Assembly (NCBI GenBank): GCA_963969495.1
Contig: OZ018335.1
Coordinates: 89,376,440-89,440,439 of the forward strand
Length of the DNA: 64,000 nucleotides
Origin: Ceratothoa steindachneri
Taxonomy: Eukaryota; Arthropoda; Malacostraca; Isopoda; Cymothoidae
Direction: 5' to 3'
The position numbers and the translations under genes are program-made. This document shows positions 25,461 to 36,739 of the stretch, piece by piece. The notes below the pieces were generated by a model. The model saw nothing but the letters and a program-made list of their open reading frames with translations. It was not told where the DNA came from and searched no databases. Every line of letters starts with the position of its first letter. Position 1 is the stretch's first letter.

Positions 25461-27934
25461 GGTGTTTTTTTTTAAAAGAACGCTCATCTGGCAACTACCA
25501 CCGAGGGCATAGTTTGCCATAATTAAGTTTTAGCCTAATCGAGGCAATAAAAAAATACAGAATGAATTAATAAAAGGAACAAAATTTCCAAAACCAAGTA
25601 AGAGAATAAACAAAACAAAAGCAAGATAGAGGAAGGAGACACGCTCCGTCTATAGGGCGAGGGCCGCTTGCCACGGCGCATGATCATGCGACCAACACCA
25701 AAGAAAGTCAAATAAAATGGAGGACGCCACCCTCCTCCATAAAATAGGATAAGTGTGTGCACGACCCCGTCCCGAGTATAGGAGACAAGCGTTAGCGATC
25801 ACGCTCGTCACGGTACTGGGAAAGATAACGTTCGGTAAGATCTCCCACACTGAGACATTCAACCAGAATGTGCAGAACAGTCTGGGGGACAACGCTCTCG
25901 TCGCAATAAGGTTCAGGGAGGCGTTCCATTAAATGGTGGTGCATCCCGCGAGTGTCGAGCCCAATTTGAAGACGACAGAAAACAACTTGAAGTCGTTGCG
26001 GCATTGGTCGGTAGGTCAATGGGAACAGTCTCGGCGCAATGGCATGCAAACTTTCGTTCCCCTCGGCCGTTACTCATCTTCTTTTCCAGGAAGCCAAGAG
26101 GGTGTCCTGATACCTAACATGTAGTAGGTGTGAATGAAGAAGAGCAAAACGCTGGTCTGCTTACTCAATCCTCGCGGACACATTGGAGCTCTTATTGGCA
26201 TGCTCAATCCCGCAATTCCCACACTTCCAGGAACCCAGCAGAAGATAATCTTGACATCTACCCGGTGCGCAGGAATCGTGGCGTCACAGGCACCGCAAAC
26301 CAGAGGGTGTGGAGATTCCAATGCATCGAGAGCACTCAGGGCGCTTTGTGAGTCGCTAAAGATCGCGATCCGGTCTCCGAAACAGGCACGACGCGTTATC
26401 TCCCGTACCGAACACTGTATTGCAATCAGCTCAGCCATGAAGATAGACGTAACGCCAATAAAGACCGGTTGAATTTAAACAGAGGAGATACGGCTTGTAA
26501 GCCGACCCCTCCTGGGACTTGGAGTCATCCTGTACTCTGGTTTGGGTCGAAGCTTTTAGAGCAGAGGCAGGCGACAAATAGTCAAAGGTGGTAACCCTAC
26601 AGGGTGGTGCACTGGTCAGGATCAGAGGCGCTACAGGCCCAGGAGCTACACAGAACTATTGGTTTAGTCAAACCCTAAATCTTAAGGGGTTAGGGTATGA
26701 CTAGCGTCTCTCGGCGACATAGGCACCAGCAAGATCGGACGCGGATGCAGTGAGAGGTATTGGCGACTGAGGAAGGCACCGGGCCCACGCGTATAAGCGC
26801 ATAGCAAGTTACATTTCCTAAGCATCGACACGTAGGCTCTCAATGGGGGAAGGGCTGAAAGTACCGGTAGCCAGGTGGAGAGCAGTGTAGTGGATCGTGT
26901 TCATCTTCCCCAATAGACTGCTAGAGAATGCGGAAAAAGCGGTCACAAATAACTCTGCCACGGACCTGGGATCCGAGATTGCGGTCCCATTCTCCTGGAG
27001 TACGGGAGGGGGGTCCTGAGAAAACTTGCCCCAAATCCTTTTGACTCGCTTCCACACCTCTGCTGGAGGGGTCTTCCCGTTAAGTAAAGACACGTATGCC
27101 CACCAGGAAGAGCGGCGGGCGTCCTTCAAAACATACCGGAACCTAGTTCTAGCTTCACGAAATTAACCGACAGTAAAATCGTTCGGGTGGCGCACATATA
27201 GCACATATAGGCATAACGCTTCTGTTTGAGGGTCGCCTCACACTCGGCTAACCCACCACGGAAGCGGTCCGCGTGTAAAACGGCCAGACGTTCTAGGAAT
27301 AGTAGTTAGGACCACAACGATGAGGTTGCCGGAGAAGAACTCAACGGTCTCATCTATCGACCTAAACTCTTCGACTGAGACAGAGAAATCAGGCATTTCC
27401 TCAAATGCGGACCACCGCGACAAGCAGCACCGAGGCGGGCTCTCAGGCGGCAGCAGCCCAGAAAATGATATTTAAATGGAAAAGTGGTCAGTACCATGGA
27501 GTTCATCGACTACCGCCGCCAAAAATCAGGATATGCATCCAGAAAGCACAATGATAGATCAAGACATGAAAATGAAACGGTTCTAGGGCAGTGATGCGTA
27601 AACTCATCCACAGTTAGGACACTTGTCTCCAGCTCGTCTATCAGATCGGCAAGGACCTGAACCCTGGGATCGATAGAGTAATCTCCCCAGAAGGGCTGGA
27701 GGAGTCTAACATTCACATCCTCGATTAAGAGAAAGAAGCATTGAAAACTGTGCTACGAAGCAGCGGAAGTGCTCCGCGTCGAAGTCGGCTGACGGTGGAA
27801 TGTACGCAGAAATAAATGTATAACTCCTATCCAGGTGCAGCTGCACAGCTACTGCCTAAAAGGAGGTATCTAAAGCAAAGACATGAACGGAGACATCATG
27901 CCGGGTGTAAAGGGTGCATCCTCCTGCCCGGCGC

Positions 27935-28880
27935 CAGTGGCGGCTCGTAGCTAAAATTACTGGAGGTGCTGCATCAGATTTATTTTAGCATAATTTTAAT
28001 ATTGTGTAAAATGAAATAAACATATTAAAAGAAAATTTATAGATAAACTTGATAAAATCCTAAACAGAACAAAATCAAACATTTTTATTAACTAATAGCC
28101 TAAATTGTTACAGTTCAAGCTTGATCCATTCATTTGAAATGAAATCCATTCTTTTTGTTTGAATTTGCGCGAAAAGATTAATTATTTTCTCCTTGATCTC
28201 TGGATGACTACTGAGGAATTTCTTCTCCATTGAAAGCACTGCAAGTGCATTTAGTCTTTCAGAATTCCTAGTGCTCCTTAGCAAAGTTTTTATTCTTTTC
28301 AGTGTAGATAAACAGCGTTCTGCCTCTGATGTAGTCATAGAAATTGTCAAACGGATTTTTATCAGTTTCGTAATTTCACTAAGAATATCATCTAGAGTAT
28401 TTTCCCTGATGAATTTTAGCAGTTCAATTAAATAATCAATTAATTAATAAAATAAGCGAAAAAAGTATGAATTAAATTCTACACTTTATCTCATTCAATA
28501 ATATAAACACGTTTTTAGGCACAACACACGCGGAGTCAAATAGAAACACTACTTTCTACTAAAACACCATTCTCGGCACTGCGTGAGTCATAGTGCTCTC
28601 TCTCCCTAGCGTGTAGCTTGCTATCTCGGAATTGTGTGAATGCGCACAATAGCCGCGTCGCTGGAACTGTGAAGCGCACAGTTCTATACAAGGATTTTTG
28701 TATTTTTTTCATAAACTAGGAGATGGCTACTGACATTAAGCTTAATGATTATATAATGTACAAGTATAAAGAAAAAATAAAAAAAAAAGGACTCATTATA
28801 TGTATTGAATATTATCGATAATATTGAGTGGAAATGGGTGTTGCCTTAGTTCCGCAGTGCCTATACACGAGCCGCCACTG
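27935..28880. mobile_element. Non-autonomous hAT-like element in copy C
   Basis: Terminal inverted repeats CAGTGGCGGCTCGT at both ends (27935-27948 and, inverted, 28867-28880). The flanking 8-mers CCCGGCGC and CCTGGCTG agree at five of eight positions, consistent with a decayed 8 bp hAT target duplication. Copy B is uninterrupted at the corresponding endonuclease site. It encodes only a C-terminal transposase piece, so it depends on a transposase elsewhere. Confidence 0.85.
28105..28440 (-). pseudogene. C-terminal hAT dimerisation domain fragment
   Basis: Reads IDYLIELLKFI then TTSEAERCLSTLKRIKTLLR and LNALAVLSMEKKF on the minus strand, ending at a stop near 28108. The S-E-A-E-R-x-[FL]-S motif and the LNALA helix are the hAT dimerisation signature of ZMYM1-like transposases. 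The catalytic core is absent from this 946 bp element. Confidence 0.85.
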
Positions 28881-29060
28881 CCTGGCTGCATCCCGTGGTG
28901 GTTGGGTCGCAAGACCATTATACCCCAGTAGGGTGGGCAGGTGGCACACGTCCAGCTTGGTCTCCTGCAAAAAGATAGCTCCTTCCAGTTTTCCCGGAGT
29001 CCGCGGCAATTCCATTTAAAGATCGCTTCCCGGAGGCACAACTCAGGGCGCTGTCGCCTT

Positions 29061-31190
29061 TAAGGACTTATCGGGATAGGGTGGCCTCGCCATGCGAGCC
29101 TTTTCTCCGACCGCCTCAAAACCTTAGGCAGTGGCGGGGGGAAGGCTGCTTCGGAGGAAGGTGTCCCTCCTTTGGAGGATCCACTGACTTTGAGTCATCC
29201 AACCTAGCACTCGCTAAATGCGTATGAGCCGAAGCTCCTTTAGTGCTGTCCTCCTTTCGGGAGGCAGCTTTAGGACCCCTGAAGATAGCCTCAAGACCAA
29301 CCTCAGGGGTGTTGCCTCATGTGAGTCTAACGACTCGTTATAGGCACGCGGCCTTTTCGCGTTACGGGAAACGGGGACGCTGGGGAAAGGGCAAGGAAGC
29401 ATTGGTTTTAGCCGGAGATGGGTGTGAACCCTAAATGCCGCCAGTTCTGCTAGGGTAGTGTCCGGGGTGGATACAACACGTATAATGGTTCCAAATTGGC
29501 TCGTAAACGACCGTGCTCGTAGGCCTGGTTGGGTCAGGAGCAGATGATGTCTGTTTTTACCATTAAGGCATAAGATATCCCAGGCAGCTCCGGGAGCGCC
29601 AGGACCAAGTCCTTAGCCTCTCGAAATAAGAGACGATCCTGGGTCTGAACGGCCAAGCTTTGCTTCTCAAGGAAAAACGCATCACATGTTCAAAGAAGCG
29701 GGGCGCGGCTCAGCGCAATTGACAAACTTGGTCACACATGATTTGGACCTATCGTGTGCCGCCTTGTAGCAACGTACACAGACTTTGGGTAGCCCCGATT
29801 TTGCACGTTTATAAGAGCTATTCGTATGGCCCAAGCAGTGGCAGTAGTAGTACTTCTGCACCAGTGGCACCGATGCCTCCACGCGGTAGCGATACTAACT
29901 GGCACGTACCGACTTAGGGAGCTTGTCACAGTCGAACGTGACGAATGGTGTAGGGGTGGGTCTCGAGGCCCCTCCATATTTTCTAATCCCATGTTTGCCT
30001 TTGACCACACCATTGATGGATAGCTCTAAAGTCATGTCATCTATGAAGTAATCCACGATCCCTCGCATAAACCACTCTTTTCACGAAGTTCATGGAAGAG
30101 TGCGGCGTCACATTCACCTGCGTGCCATCAAGTGTCCGAAGGGCACTAATCATGGCCACCTCGGAGGGATTTGACGCATTCGCCAGAAGGCTCCCGTCAG
30201 TAAATGGGTCACCTTCGGCTCTCTACCGATTACCCTAGCTAAAGCTCTTCTCTGATCAATATATAGCCCATGGCCAACATGCTGCCATCAGTAGAGCGAA
30301 TAACGAGGAAGCTTTCGAAGCCAGCAAGCTTAAAAACAACAGGCAACATCTGAAGGAGGGGCCCCGACGTAATCGAGGCTTCACTCTGCGCACTTGTACT
30401 TTGGTCTTAGTCAGGAACTCACCACCCGGGGGAGCACCGGGGGCAGACGTGCCGATCTTGTCTTGGTCGCTTACCAAAACGGCAGCGGGTACGTCCTTCC
30501 CCGTGGCTCCCACGGAGGGAGAGGAGCCCCGAGTCTTTTTTTTTGTCTTTTTCCTGTGCTTTTTCTTCTTAGGAGAGGAGGGCGGGGAATGAACCTGCTT
30601 TTCTCCTACGCCGGTAGAGGCTCATAGGCCAGGTGGACCAGCCTCGGTAAGATCCTTCTCTGGAATGGAGTTCTTGGTTGTCACAGGGGCACCAGCCGGG
30701 GGAGGCTTGTGCTTGCACAGGGGCGGACGTGGGTTCTATGCTTGGCACCGAGCCTGGTTTCGACCCCATTGAAGATACTACCGTCTTTGGCCGACGAACT
30801 GGCATTCGTCGGGTGAGAGAGGGGGGAAGGTACAGTGATCCCCTGTAAACTTAGAATGCAAGAGTGCAGGACGTTAGGGGGCACGGAACGACGGGCCTTG
30901 CCATCCCTTGCACCACTAATGGGCTTGGCCCTATCGAGCCGCGCCCAGCGGCAGCGGTCAATATTGGGCCACCTGCGTGCTTTCTTAGCAGTTCCCTTTG
31001 TAAGAAATGGAGAGACTGTCGCTGGAAAGAAGGGGTTGCCCAAAGGTGACTCCAGAGAAGGGGATGCGAAGGGGATCTTCCGCCTCCGTAGGCAGAGAAG
31101 AGGAGTCCCCTGAGAAAGCACAGGGGGAAGGACCTCCTTTTCTTTAGTGGAGCTACTGGAGAGCGGCTCCAATGCTGGTGAAGGAGGGGT
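29061..31190 (-). pseudogene. I-like copy C: ORF1 (gag-like) relic
   Basis: Upstream of ORF2 on the minus strand. A proline/serine- and basic-rich N-terminal part reads 31172-30681. Then comes a block aligning with copy B (GGEFLTKTKVQVRR, PRLRRGPSF at about 30430-30350, versus GGEAHTKTKV and PRLRRSVSF in B). At the C-terminal end, CHCLGHTNSSYKR and KVCVRCYKAAHDRSKSC (29850-29700) form CCHC zinc knuckles. ORF1 proteins of this group bind element RNA. The frame is broken in several places. No ATG is obvious at the beginning, and the preceding sequence is an A-tail of another retrosequence, so the true 5' end may be lost. Confidence 0.78.
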
Positions 31191-31200
31191 AAAGGGAGAG

Positions 31201-31450
31201 ATTTTTTTTTTTTTTTACTTTATTCACGGTCATGGTGACCCTAGGTTTTGCACGGCACGCAAACGCTAATCACCCCACACAGTAGCCAGCTCTGTGAGGG
31301 GTGAAGACGGGCTGGCAAAGCCAGCTGCCGCTATTTTAGGCCACTCATCCCGCCTATTGTCCTGCCAACCTCATCAGTATGGCGGCTCCACCTTAGGTTC
31401 GGCGTAAAATTGATAGACTGTGAAAGGAGAGATAAAAGGTATGTGAGAAA
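31201..31450 (-). mobile_element. 3' end of an unidentified retrosequence with A-tail
   Basis: On the minus strand AATAAA (31219-31224 reversed) is followed after three bases by a 15-base A run (31202-31216). Upstream is GC-rich sequence with a perfect hairpin GCTGGC-TTT-GCCAGC near 31310-31325. No reading frame is identifiable. It could be a SINE, a processed transcript or the 3' UTR of a non-LTR element. It lies directly upstream of copy C ORF1. Confidence 0.6.
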
Positions 31451-32404
31451 GATGGGAGTGGAGTTGAGGCTGGTTGTTAAAAACCCACTACCCCAAACCG
31501 GAGCTCAGGGGTGTGGGGGGGCGTTGTCCCTTCCGCCCCTCAGCCCCAATCCGGGTGGTTGGGTGAGGAAGCTGGTCGGTGTCTACCCTATGAAATTAGA
31601 GGTCGATCAGAGAAAGTTGTGGGACCGGTTGTAGAGAGAGTGATGAAGCAGGGTAAGAAAATAGGGTGTCGGAAAGAAGGAGAAGAGGCTAAGTTGGGGC
31701 CTGACGAGGCACTGTGTCCCGTCAGCACGGCGGGCAGGAAAGCAAATTGCCGTGCCCCTTACGGGGGATAAATACTGGGAGCGAAAGTACAATCGAGGAT
31801 GTGTTATCGAACGTGTGTGGGTTTTCAGTGCGTTCGAACATGAATCGAAAAGAACTTTTAAGGAACCTGTACCCGAGCAATGATGTAGAATGTTAAGAGT
31901 AGTAGGTTATCTAAAATATAATTAGTTTTTTGTAATTCCACAGATTAACGTAAAAAAATCGGCAGCAGATTATCGTGTTACTAAAAGTGTTCAAAATAAA
32001 CTATTACCTATAACTTTCTACATAGTGGATCTAAAAATAATAAATTAACTAATATTAACATTAAAAACAAACGCGCGAGCATTTAGAGAAGACGTCTTAG
32101 AATTATTCTTGCGTTGCAGAATCGGGTTAAAATATTGAGTTTTCATTACTATAATGGAACATACCCTGTCGTAGAATGAACCCCCGACGATATACCATAT
32201 ATCACTATTCGTTGAGGGAACTTCTTTAATTATCTCTAGAGTGCGTTAATGTCTGGCGGCCGATATTATGTATCTTCGATATGCTTAAGAAGTGGAACTG
32301 AGCTCAAGGATAATAATATTGCTATCATTAATAAAATAGTTTTAATTAATAATAACTATCAACAAACACAAGACGGAAAATATTGACATAAACAGAGAAC
32401 ATAG
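31451..32404. other. Unassigned DNA
   Basis: The first 340 bases are GC-rich and may continue the retrosequence on the right of the A-tail. The remainder is AT-rich with no recognisable feature. Confidence 0.45.
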
Positions 32405-32550
32405 AAGGGCTCAAAAGAACAATGGCTGTTCTAATGTTGTTCTCCTCTGAACAACAGGGGGGGGGGGTGAGAACCGTTTCTTGGGGAAGGGCTCAAAAGA
32501 ACAATGGCTGTTCTACGTTGTTCTCTTCTGAACACGAGGGGGAAGCCTTG
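32405..32550. repeat. Tandem duplication with ~82 bp period
   Basis: GGGCTCAAAAGAACAATGGC, then TGTTCTA, TTGTTCTC and TCTGAACA, occurs at about 32408 and again at about 32490. A poly-G run sits between them. The surrounding plus-strand frame 32422-32736 (104 codons) has no family I know. Confidence 0.88.
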
Positions 32551-34737
32551 GGGACTTGGCGTCACGAAAGGCTCGAACCTTTGGCACTCAAGGGATATTG
32601 TCCTCCTTCTGGACAAGTGATGGTGAATCTTGAGGTCGAGGTCCCTTGGCGCACAAAGGGAGAGAGGGTCGTGGTGATGTTTGGCGACGAAAATCTGGAT
32701 CTCCAATCTGATCTTAGTGGGAAAGTTTCCATATAAATAGCCAGGACACTTCCTTGGCGTGGGGGACAATGGAGTGGGAGCTTCGAGGGAATGCACTGTA
32801 GTGAGTTCATTGATCTGGAGAAAGTTTATAATTATGCCTTTGCAGATTCACACTTATATTATTTCATTCTTTCCTCTTAAATTTAAACCCATTATTAATT
32901 TTATTGCATCTGCAACACGTTAACTATTTATTATATCACTTCAGTAAAGAAAATAGCGCAGAATTTACAAAATAAAATAGTAGACTAATAGATGGGGGCA
33001 CTATCCTAAAATATATATTGGGTGGAGTGGAGGTACAGCTTGGTCGCCCTTTGGCGGCACTTCTCGGACCTCCTCATTATTGCCATGCGTTTTAATGCAG
33101 AAATTCTCTTTGTACTCTGTATTTGTCTAAATCTCCATAAAGATCATTCATTGTTGGAATTTAATTAGTTATTAAAACGATTATTCAATCAATTTTTGAG
33201 GTCTATTCATTCGTTCGTTCATTTTATTCCTTTGTAAATTGTCTCCTCGTAATTCATTTTAATTTAGTACCTTTACTTAAAATATATCTTTTATTATATT
33301 TTTAAGTTCCGATTCCAATTATCTTCCCATTGTCACAAATACTTTCATCTTTTTCCGTTCCTTAGTGCTTTTCTTTTATGCCATGGATTCTCACATTGGT
33401 TAATCAATAAAATGACTTAATTTGGGTAATCGTCATTTTTAGCCTCGTCTTTGCTGTTTTAACACCCTATTTTATAAAGGGGTAGAGCTTCTAGGCATAA
33501 ATACACACGATTTTTAATTGGTCCACAGATTCCATGTAAAACTTCAAGTTCATTTATTACCCTGACCCAGCCGAAGTCCGTCACTAAGTCGGATCCGCCA
33601 CTCCGACCTATTTGCCCGTCATTTCGTATTTGTTGGCTCAGTATTATTGACGAGAGTCAAACTTAACGCTAAATGGTCATGTGGTCTGAATCCTCTTCAA
33701 CCTCAGTCTGTATTCGAGCTTCATCACTTCTTTCACGGAAATATTTAACCGATTTAAAATAACCGAATTTTTTTATCATTTCCCTTATTTTTTCCAAATT
33801 TTGGCTAAATTGGAAACTCGTTAATCCCCAAAATCAGCTCACCCGCATCCGAAAAGTTCGCCCCAGAATCGATGACTGCCCCTAAATGTATCACGCTCAC
33901 GACTTCCCCCCCCCCCCCACTTATTCGCAGGTCAACGTGACATCCGCTATCTCAGTTTAACGATGACCATCTCTTGCACGTGACCTCTCTTACTCATGAA
34001 GTGAATGCACCTCTGCTCACATGGTCGTCTTTACGTCTCTTAACATTCAAAAACGACCAATTAATTGAATGGCTTGGCGATTCGGAGATGGCCACGGACG
34101 CTCACGGCATCACCAAAGGGGCCTGAAATGGAAGGAGATAGTTTCTAAGAGTATTGTATCAATTAACACTATCTTTAGGATCATAACTTACTTTAAACAT
34201 ACTGGTTGTACTCTCGTAAAAAAAGCCTTTAATACTCTATACCACTTTAAATGAACGCCAAGATCGCCTATTGGTAAGGTCCTAGCTCAAGAATCGGGTT
34301 GCCTCCAGAACTAAGTTTGCTCGAGATTGGAAATAGGCAGGTTTGAACGTTTTAGTGCGCACTGTGAGGCGGAGACTTTTCGACAAATGTCTCATGTCGG
34401 GAAAGGCTGCGAAGAAGCCTTGCCTCACCAAAAATAACCTTATGGATAGGCTCCACCTTTTTAAAAAATATAAAGAATCGACTGTTGAAGACTGAAGCAA
34501 AGTTATATTATCTAATAAAGCTCCATACCGCTTGTTTGGAAGTTCTGGATGAGCCATTGTGAGGAAGAGAAAAGGGAAGCGCTTTCACATTCACGAGTCC
34601 TTTTTCGTGCCCACAATGAAGCATCCGGACACTCTCCATGTCTGGGTCAGTTTCTTATGTAAGTGAACTGGAGCACTAACAAGTTTGCCTAAGCATACTG
34701 CCATCAACTATTAATGGTAACAATATATTCTTCCTCA
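32551..34737. other. Unassigned DNA
   Basis: A TATA-like CATATAAATAG lies at 32730-32740 in a GC-rich stretch. A run of C is at about 33907-33918. A ~28 bp segment at 33572-33600 (GTCACTAAGTCG, ATCCGCCACTCCGACC) recurs at 39368-39398 beside copy B. No gene supported; 34282-34557 minus is an orphan frame. Confidence 0.45.
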
Positions 34738-34795
34738 GAACCTTTGTGGGGGTCGAACCAAGTAAACATTCGTATGAAAAAATTTAAATAGTTCA
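34738..34795. repeat. Dispersed repeat shared with 48082-48135
   Basis: GTGGGGGTCGAACCAAGTAA, then ACATTCGT, TGAAAAA, TTTAAA and GTTCACACA is common to both sites. Element type unknown. Confidence 0.8.
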
Positions 34796-35419
34796 CACAA
34801 AATCTTCGGGGAACGTTTATCATTTTACCGCTTGACTTTACCTCCTTTTGCAAAAACAATGTACGAGAGAAATAATCATAACACGAAAATTTTAGCAGTC
34901 ATTCGGAATGATAATGATTTCGACAGTTTTTAGTTATAGATAGATAGTGTTAAAGATAGTTTGGTGAAACACACCGTTGATATTTTGCCCTGGTGATTGG
35001 GGCATCTCTTTCATTTTTGTTTTGCTTAGTTCTTCTCACTATTTTGTATCTTTATGCTTTAACAATTCTTGCTTTTTGTTAAACTCTTTTTATATATATT
35101 TTATTGTTTATTTATATTATTTGTCTTTTATTGTTATTTATGTATTTATTTATTATTTATTTATTTATATTTTTTTAACATCTAAATTTATTCTAACTTT
35201 TTTACTTTCCTACAAGTTTTAAATATATATTTATTCTAACTTTAAACTTTCATACAAATTTTAACATATATTTATTTTAATTTTTATACTTTCATACAAA
35301 TTCATACATACACAATCTGTTTACTTTTAATTCCATATATACATTTACATATACGTTTTGTTTACTTTATATAAACATATTTTAAATAAATATACATTTT
35401 TAAGTTGTTCAAGCCTTTA
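34796..35419. other. AT-rich spacer
   Basis: Very AT-rich, with tandem-like TATTTATTTAT runs (35095-35180) and repeated CATACAAATTTTAACATATA-like stretches (35200-35310). No gene seen. Confidence 0.55.
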
Positions 35420-36521
35420 TATTCTAGTTGTAGCTGACTTAATACATTTTAAGTACCTATTGAAAAAGGTAGTTTTTCTTTAAGGTACTCCTGCTCAGTT
35501 TGCGGAAGCGGAACAGTTTCACCAATTCCACCTTCGCTAAGTTGATCCTGTTTACAACAGGATGCTTATATCCCCGGACGGTAAGTTTGAGCCCGATCAC
35601 TGTGCCCTCCAGAGAGTAGTGGTGGTTTCGATTGCCAACATAAACGTCGTCGTGTATCATGCAGTTCTTGGGGATAAGGCGAACTTTTAGACGTTCGTCT
35701 TTATCTTCCATTTACGCTCGTACGATTCTATGTTTTCGATCTCCGCCGCCGTCTCTGCAGCTTGCACTAAGTCGTTGTTATAAGTGCTCGGGACAATCTG
35801 CGTGATGTCATCTGCGTATTGCAGATACATCGCGTCATCCTTGATTGGTGATGGAAGGTCTATCGTGAAAATGCTATACAGTAGAAGGCTGAGGCAGTCA
35901 CCTTGTGGCACACCATCCTCGAGGCTAAATTCCTGTCCCTTGTGGCCCTTGATCTGTATCTGCGCTCTTCTTTCCATCAAATAATCGCAGATGATCTTTT
36001 CAATGACTGGGTTAAGCCGAATGCTTACGATCTTGAATTGCAGACCCTCAGCCAAACCTTGCCAAAGACCTTCTGTACATCTCTGAGGACTACGTCGACG
36101 TACTTTCCCTCCGCCCTGGATTTTTCTAGCTTTTCTGAGAGGAGTGCGAGCGCGGTGTCGGTTTCTCTTCCTCTACGGAATCCGTGCTGCTGGCAGTTAA
36201 GCGCATCGTTCTCAGCTAGCTGTCTCTATAGCCTGTCGGCTACGATCTTTTCGAAGATCTTGCCTATGAATTCCAGGAGGGAGATTGGCCTATAGTTTAG
36301 GAGCCAGTCGGGAGGTCTGTTTCCCTTCGGAATGAGTATAACCTTTGCAAGTGTAAGCTCATCGGAGAAGGAGATTTAAATGGGAGCTGTCTCGGGGTAT
36401 ATTCATCTCTTAATACTGATAGGTAAACGACGCATCTGAGGGAACTTGCCGATATAGCCGAGGGGTTTATTTTATCCTGCGTTAGGTATGTGGGAAACCA
36501 TTTCCACGAGTCCTTCCTCAA
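35420..36521 (-). pseudogene. Jockey-like RT fragment
   Basis: Minus-strand RT of the group represented more fully at 49-53 kb and 54-58 kb. From 36370 down, in shifting frames: ILIPKGNRPPDW, NYRPISLLEF, QQHGFRRGRETDTALALLSEK, VVLRDVQKVF, the palm block (36055-35687) GVPQGDCLSLLLYSIFTIDLP and MYLQYADDITQIV with an intact YADD, then KWKIKTN and the thumb (EGTVIGLKLTVRGYKHPV, 35640-35560). Endonuclease and ORF1 are absent, as expected of a 5'-truncated copy. The 3' side shares AAAGGCTTGAA with the end of the 49 kb element. Confidence 0.83.
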
Positions 36522-36739
36522 CTGTTTTCAATTATTTTTCGCTGGTTAAGGATTCGAACGAGCTTCCCACCAATCCAGTACTGTAAAAGTGTAGTAGTCC
36601 CTGTATTGACGAAAAGCAACACACTGAAGGCGGAACTTTAAATGAGCTCCGTGACCAAAGGTTACGGCTAAAGGACAGTCGTCAACATTGGCACGACCAG
36701 GCCAAGCATTTTGGGAAGTGCGACTGGTTTTAAATACTC

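Larger units (their letters stand above)
25465..29060 (-). pseudogene. I-like non-LTR retrotransposon, copy C: ORF2 relic and 3' end
   Basis: Minus-strand ORF2 of the same family as copies A, B and D. Order from 29060 down: endonuclease start (KWNCRGLRENWKE, IFLQETKL, QPPRDAARQ), a hAT-like insertion (27935-28880), the rest of the endonuclease (27900-27450), linker (RRSSWWAYVSLLNGK, 27129-26930), thumb (LHLATGTF), RNase H remnants (FSDSQSALSALDAL, 26440-26290) and the terminal HILVECLS stretch (about 25860). The whole RT domain is missing: the linker AFSAFSS joins the thumb directly at about 26920, a loss of roughly 1.25 kb compared with copy D. The 3' end is an A-tail (T-run 25465-25473). 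Confidence 0.88.

Noticed and set aside
30835..31113. Plus-strand frames over copy C ORF1
   Set aside because: Antisense to the better supported gag-like ORF1 that aligns with copy B.
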